From positions 1-64,000 of the forward strand of contig NZ_PXNO01000019.1 in NCBI RefSeq assembly GCF_003007715.1: a stretch of 64,000 nt of DNA, given 5' to 3'. The notes beneath the pieces are model-generated. The model did no database searches. It was not told where the DNA came from and worked only from the letters and a program-made list of their open reading frames with translations. Shown one piece after another: positions 62,935 through 64,000 of the stretch; within the stretch, counting starts at the first letter, position 1; each line of letters begins with the position of its first letter. A program made the position numbers and the translations under genes. Source of the stretch: Marinobacter shengliensis. GTDB taxonomy: Bacteria; Pseudomonadota; Gammaproteobacteria; Pseudomonadales; Oleiphilaceae.

Positions 62935-63703
62935 GGGCCTGCTCCGGCTGTCGCCAGCGATTAGCCCGCCTTTCCACAGGCTGTAACAGCCCCAGTTCAA
63001 TCAACTGCACAACGGCGATAAACGCCAGGCTGTAGGCCAGAATGGTGGCAACGTCGAACACCTGGAACGCCAGGTGCAGCTGAAAACCAACGCCACTGGA
63101 ACGCCCCAGCAGTTCAACCACCAGAACGATTTTCCAGATCAGCGACAGCCCGCCCCGGGTGGCCGCCATCAGATAGGGAAAGAGCTGCGGCACCCAAACC
63201 TCACGGAGCCGCTGCCAGCGGGTAAATCCGTATACAGTGGCCATCTGTTCCAGCCGGTAGTCCAGGCTGCGGGCACCTTCTCGCACTGTGACGGCAACGT
63301 TCGGGATCTTGTTGATAACAACCGCCATCACTGCGGCCGCCTCCACCAGCCCGAACCAGACATACATCAGTATGATGGTGACCAGCGCAGGCAGGTTCAG
63401 AAGCAACACCAGCATGGGATCAAACAGTGCGTTGGCGGTACGCGACCGCCCCATCGCGATACCAATCAACGTACCCAGCAGCATCGCCAGGGTAAACGCC
63501 ACCGCGACCCGCGCCAGTGTGGTGCCCAGATGAAACCAGAGCTGACCACCCCGCGCCTCCTCCATCAGGGTTGCCAGCACCTGCAATGGCCCGGGTAACA
63601 ACGGGGATTCCAGATGCCAGGCAAAAAGCCCCCAGAACACCATAAACAGGGGCAGTACCAACCAGTAGCTCCAGACCGGCGGGCGACCTGCCGGGCTGCT
63701 CAC
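62927..63703 (-). CDS. ABC transporter permease, NitT/TauT-like
   Basis: 258 residues with six membrane segments and the EAA-type loop LEQMATVYGFTRWQRLREVWVPQLFPYLMAATRGGLSLIWK. It begins with GTG at 63703, overlapping the stop of the gene upstream (GTGA). It resembles permeases for nitrate, sulfonates, taurine or thiamine-precursor uptake; substrate unknown. Confidence 0.88.
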   Translation of the reverse strand: MSSPAGRPPVWSYWLVLPLFMVFWGLFAWHLESPLLPGPLQVLATLMEEARGGQLWFHLGTTLARVAVAFTLAMLLGTLIGIAMGRSRTANALFDPMLVLLLNLPALVTIILMYVWFGLVEAAAVMAVVINKIPNVAVTVREGARSLDYRLEQMATVYGFTRWQRLREVWVPQLFPYLMAATRGGLSLIWKIVLVVELLGRSSGVGFQLHLAFQVFDVATILAYSLAFIAVVQLIELGLLQPVERRANRWRQPEQAHA

Positions 63704-64000
63704 GGCGGGCTCCGGTAGAACAGGGCCTCGGGCATCAGAGCCTCGGTATCCGCACCCGTCAGCACCAGTAACCTCTGGAGGTCGGCACGGCGTTGTTCGG
63801 TTAGCGGCGCCGGGGTGCCAGCCACAAAGCCATCCCGCAGGGCTTCAAACACGGCGTCTGTGGACTGTCCCATCAGAGGCCGTAACCGCTGCCAGTGCGA
63901 TGGTTCACCGGCCAGCTCGGCTTTTGCTTGTTGCAGCGAACGGGCAAAGCTTTCAATCAGGCCGGCCTGCTGTTGCGCCCATTCCGAAGGAAAGACATAC
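63700..64000 (-). CDS. C-terminal part of an ABC binding protein or related gene (cut by window edge)
   Basis: The last 99 codons of a minus-strand gene, translated directly: it begins YVFPSEWAQQQAGLIESFAR and ends EALFYRSPP with TGA overlapping the permease GTG. The helical end is what is expected of a NrtA/TauA-type binding protein, and the position fits that role. The rest lies beyond the window, so the call is tentative. Confidence 0.6.
   Translation of the reverse strand, partial: YVFPSEWAQQQAGLIESFARSLQQAKAELAGEPSHWQRLRPLMGQSTDAVFEALRDGFVAGTPAPLTEQRRADLQRLLVLTGADTEALMPEALFYRSPP

Noticed and set aside
1-64000. CRISPR arrays, rRNA operons, complete insertion sequences
   Set aside because: No regularly spaced repeats, rRNA sequence or transposase gene was seen on either strand.

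Overview
The window looks like a marine gammaproteobacterial chromosome, most likely Marinobacter or a close relative. This is an inference from gene content, moderate GC and synteny with Pseudomonas ethanol/PQQ loci; no rRNA or full tRNA is present to confirm it.

Left end (1-7.5 kb): accessory DNA. A set of small, translationally coupled minus-strand genes with a divergent repressor looks like the early module of a filamentous (inovirus-type) prophage. It is followed by an AT-rich membrane protein, a probable toxin-antitoxin pair whose antitoxin has the Panacea (DUF4065) domain, an SRAP protein, a DUF4124 protein and an HNH nuclease. The block ends at a 37-base tmRNA/tRNA-like 3' end plus terminator (6463-6537), which looks like the right attachment site of an integrated island. 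A 61-bp direct repeat (6349 and 7391) suggests a second, older event.

7.5-26 kb: mostly housekeeping genes: ExoD, CheV, malate:quinone oxidoreductase, a Ca2+/Na+ exchanger, an acyltransferase, MsrA/MsrB, ChrA, a metallophosphoesterase and FumC. Among them is an unexplained three-gene operon (15141-10131): an ATP-grasp ligase, a 674-residue protein with a papain-like Gln/Cys/His/Asn set, and a thiamine-diphosphate enzyme.

24.8-38 kb and 50-62 kb: a PQQ-dependent alcohol oxidation supercluster. It holds pqqABCDE, a PqqH-type peptidase, ErcA, an ErcS'-type hybrid kinase, a NosR-like flavo/Fe-S membrane protein, an ExaC-type aldehyde dehydrogenase, two quinoprotein alcohol dehydrogenases, cytochrome c550, accessory binding proteins, a pentapeptide protein, a NarL-type two-component system, and the PedABC-type ABC system with its beta-propeller partner. 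One dehydrogenase (50164-51939) has the extra Asp of lanthanide enzymes; the other (53898-55754) has Ser there and should use Ca2+. A shared 11-mer (about TACYAARGAAC) lies upstream of five transcription units of this cluster, and a second palindrome, GGGAA-N3-TTCCC, lies upstream of both dehydrogenases.

38-50 kb: a nitrogen block inserted between exaC and the lanthanide-type dehydrogenase. Two guanidine-I (ykkC) riboswitches, each preceded by a sigma-54-type promoter, control (i) carboxyguanidine deiminase subunits, a biotin-dependent guanidine/urea carboxylase and an ABC binding protein, and (ii) the matching ABC permease and ATPase. Between them lie a TetR regulator flanked by two long palindromic elements, a type III glutamine synthetase-like enzyme and a MetX-like hydrolase. 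No allophanate hydrolase gene is in the window.

Right end (62.2-64 kb): a NitT/TauT-type ABC transporter operon running off the edge.
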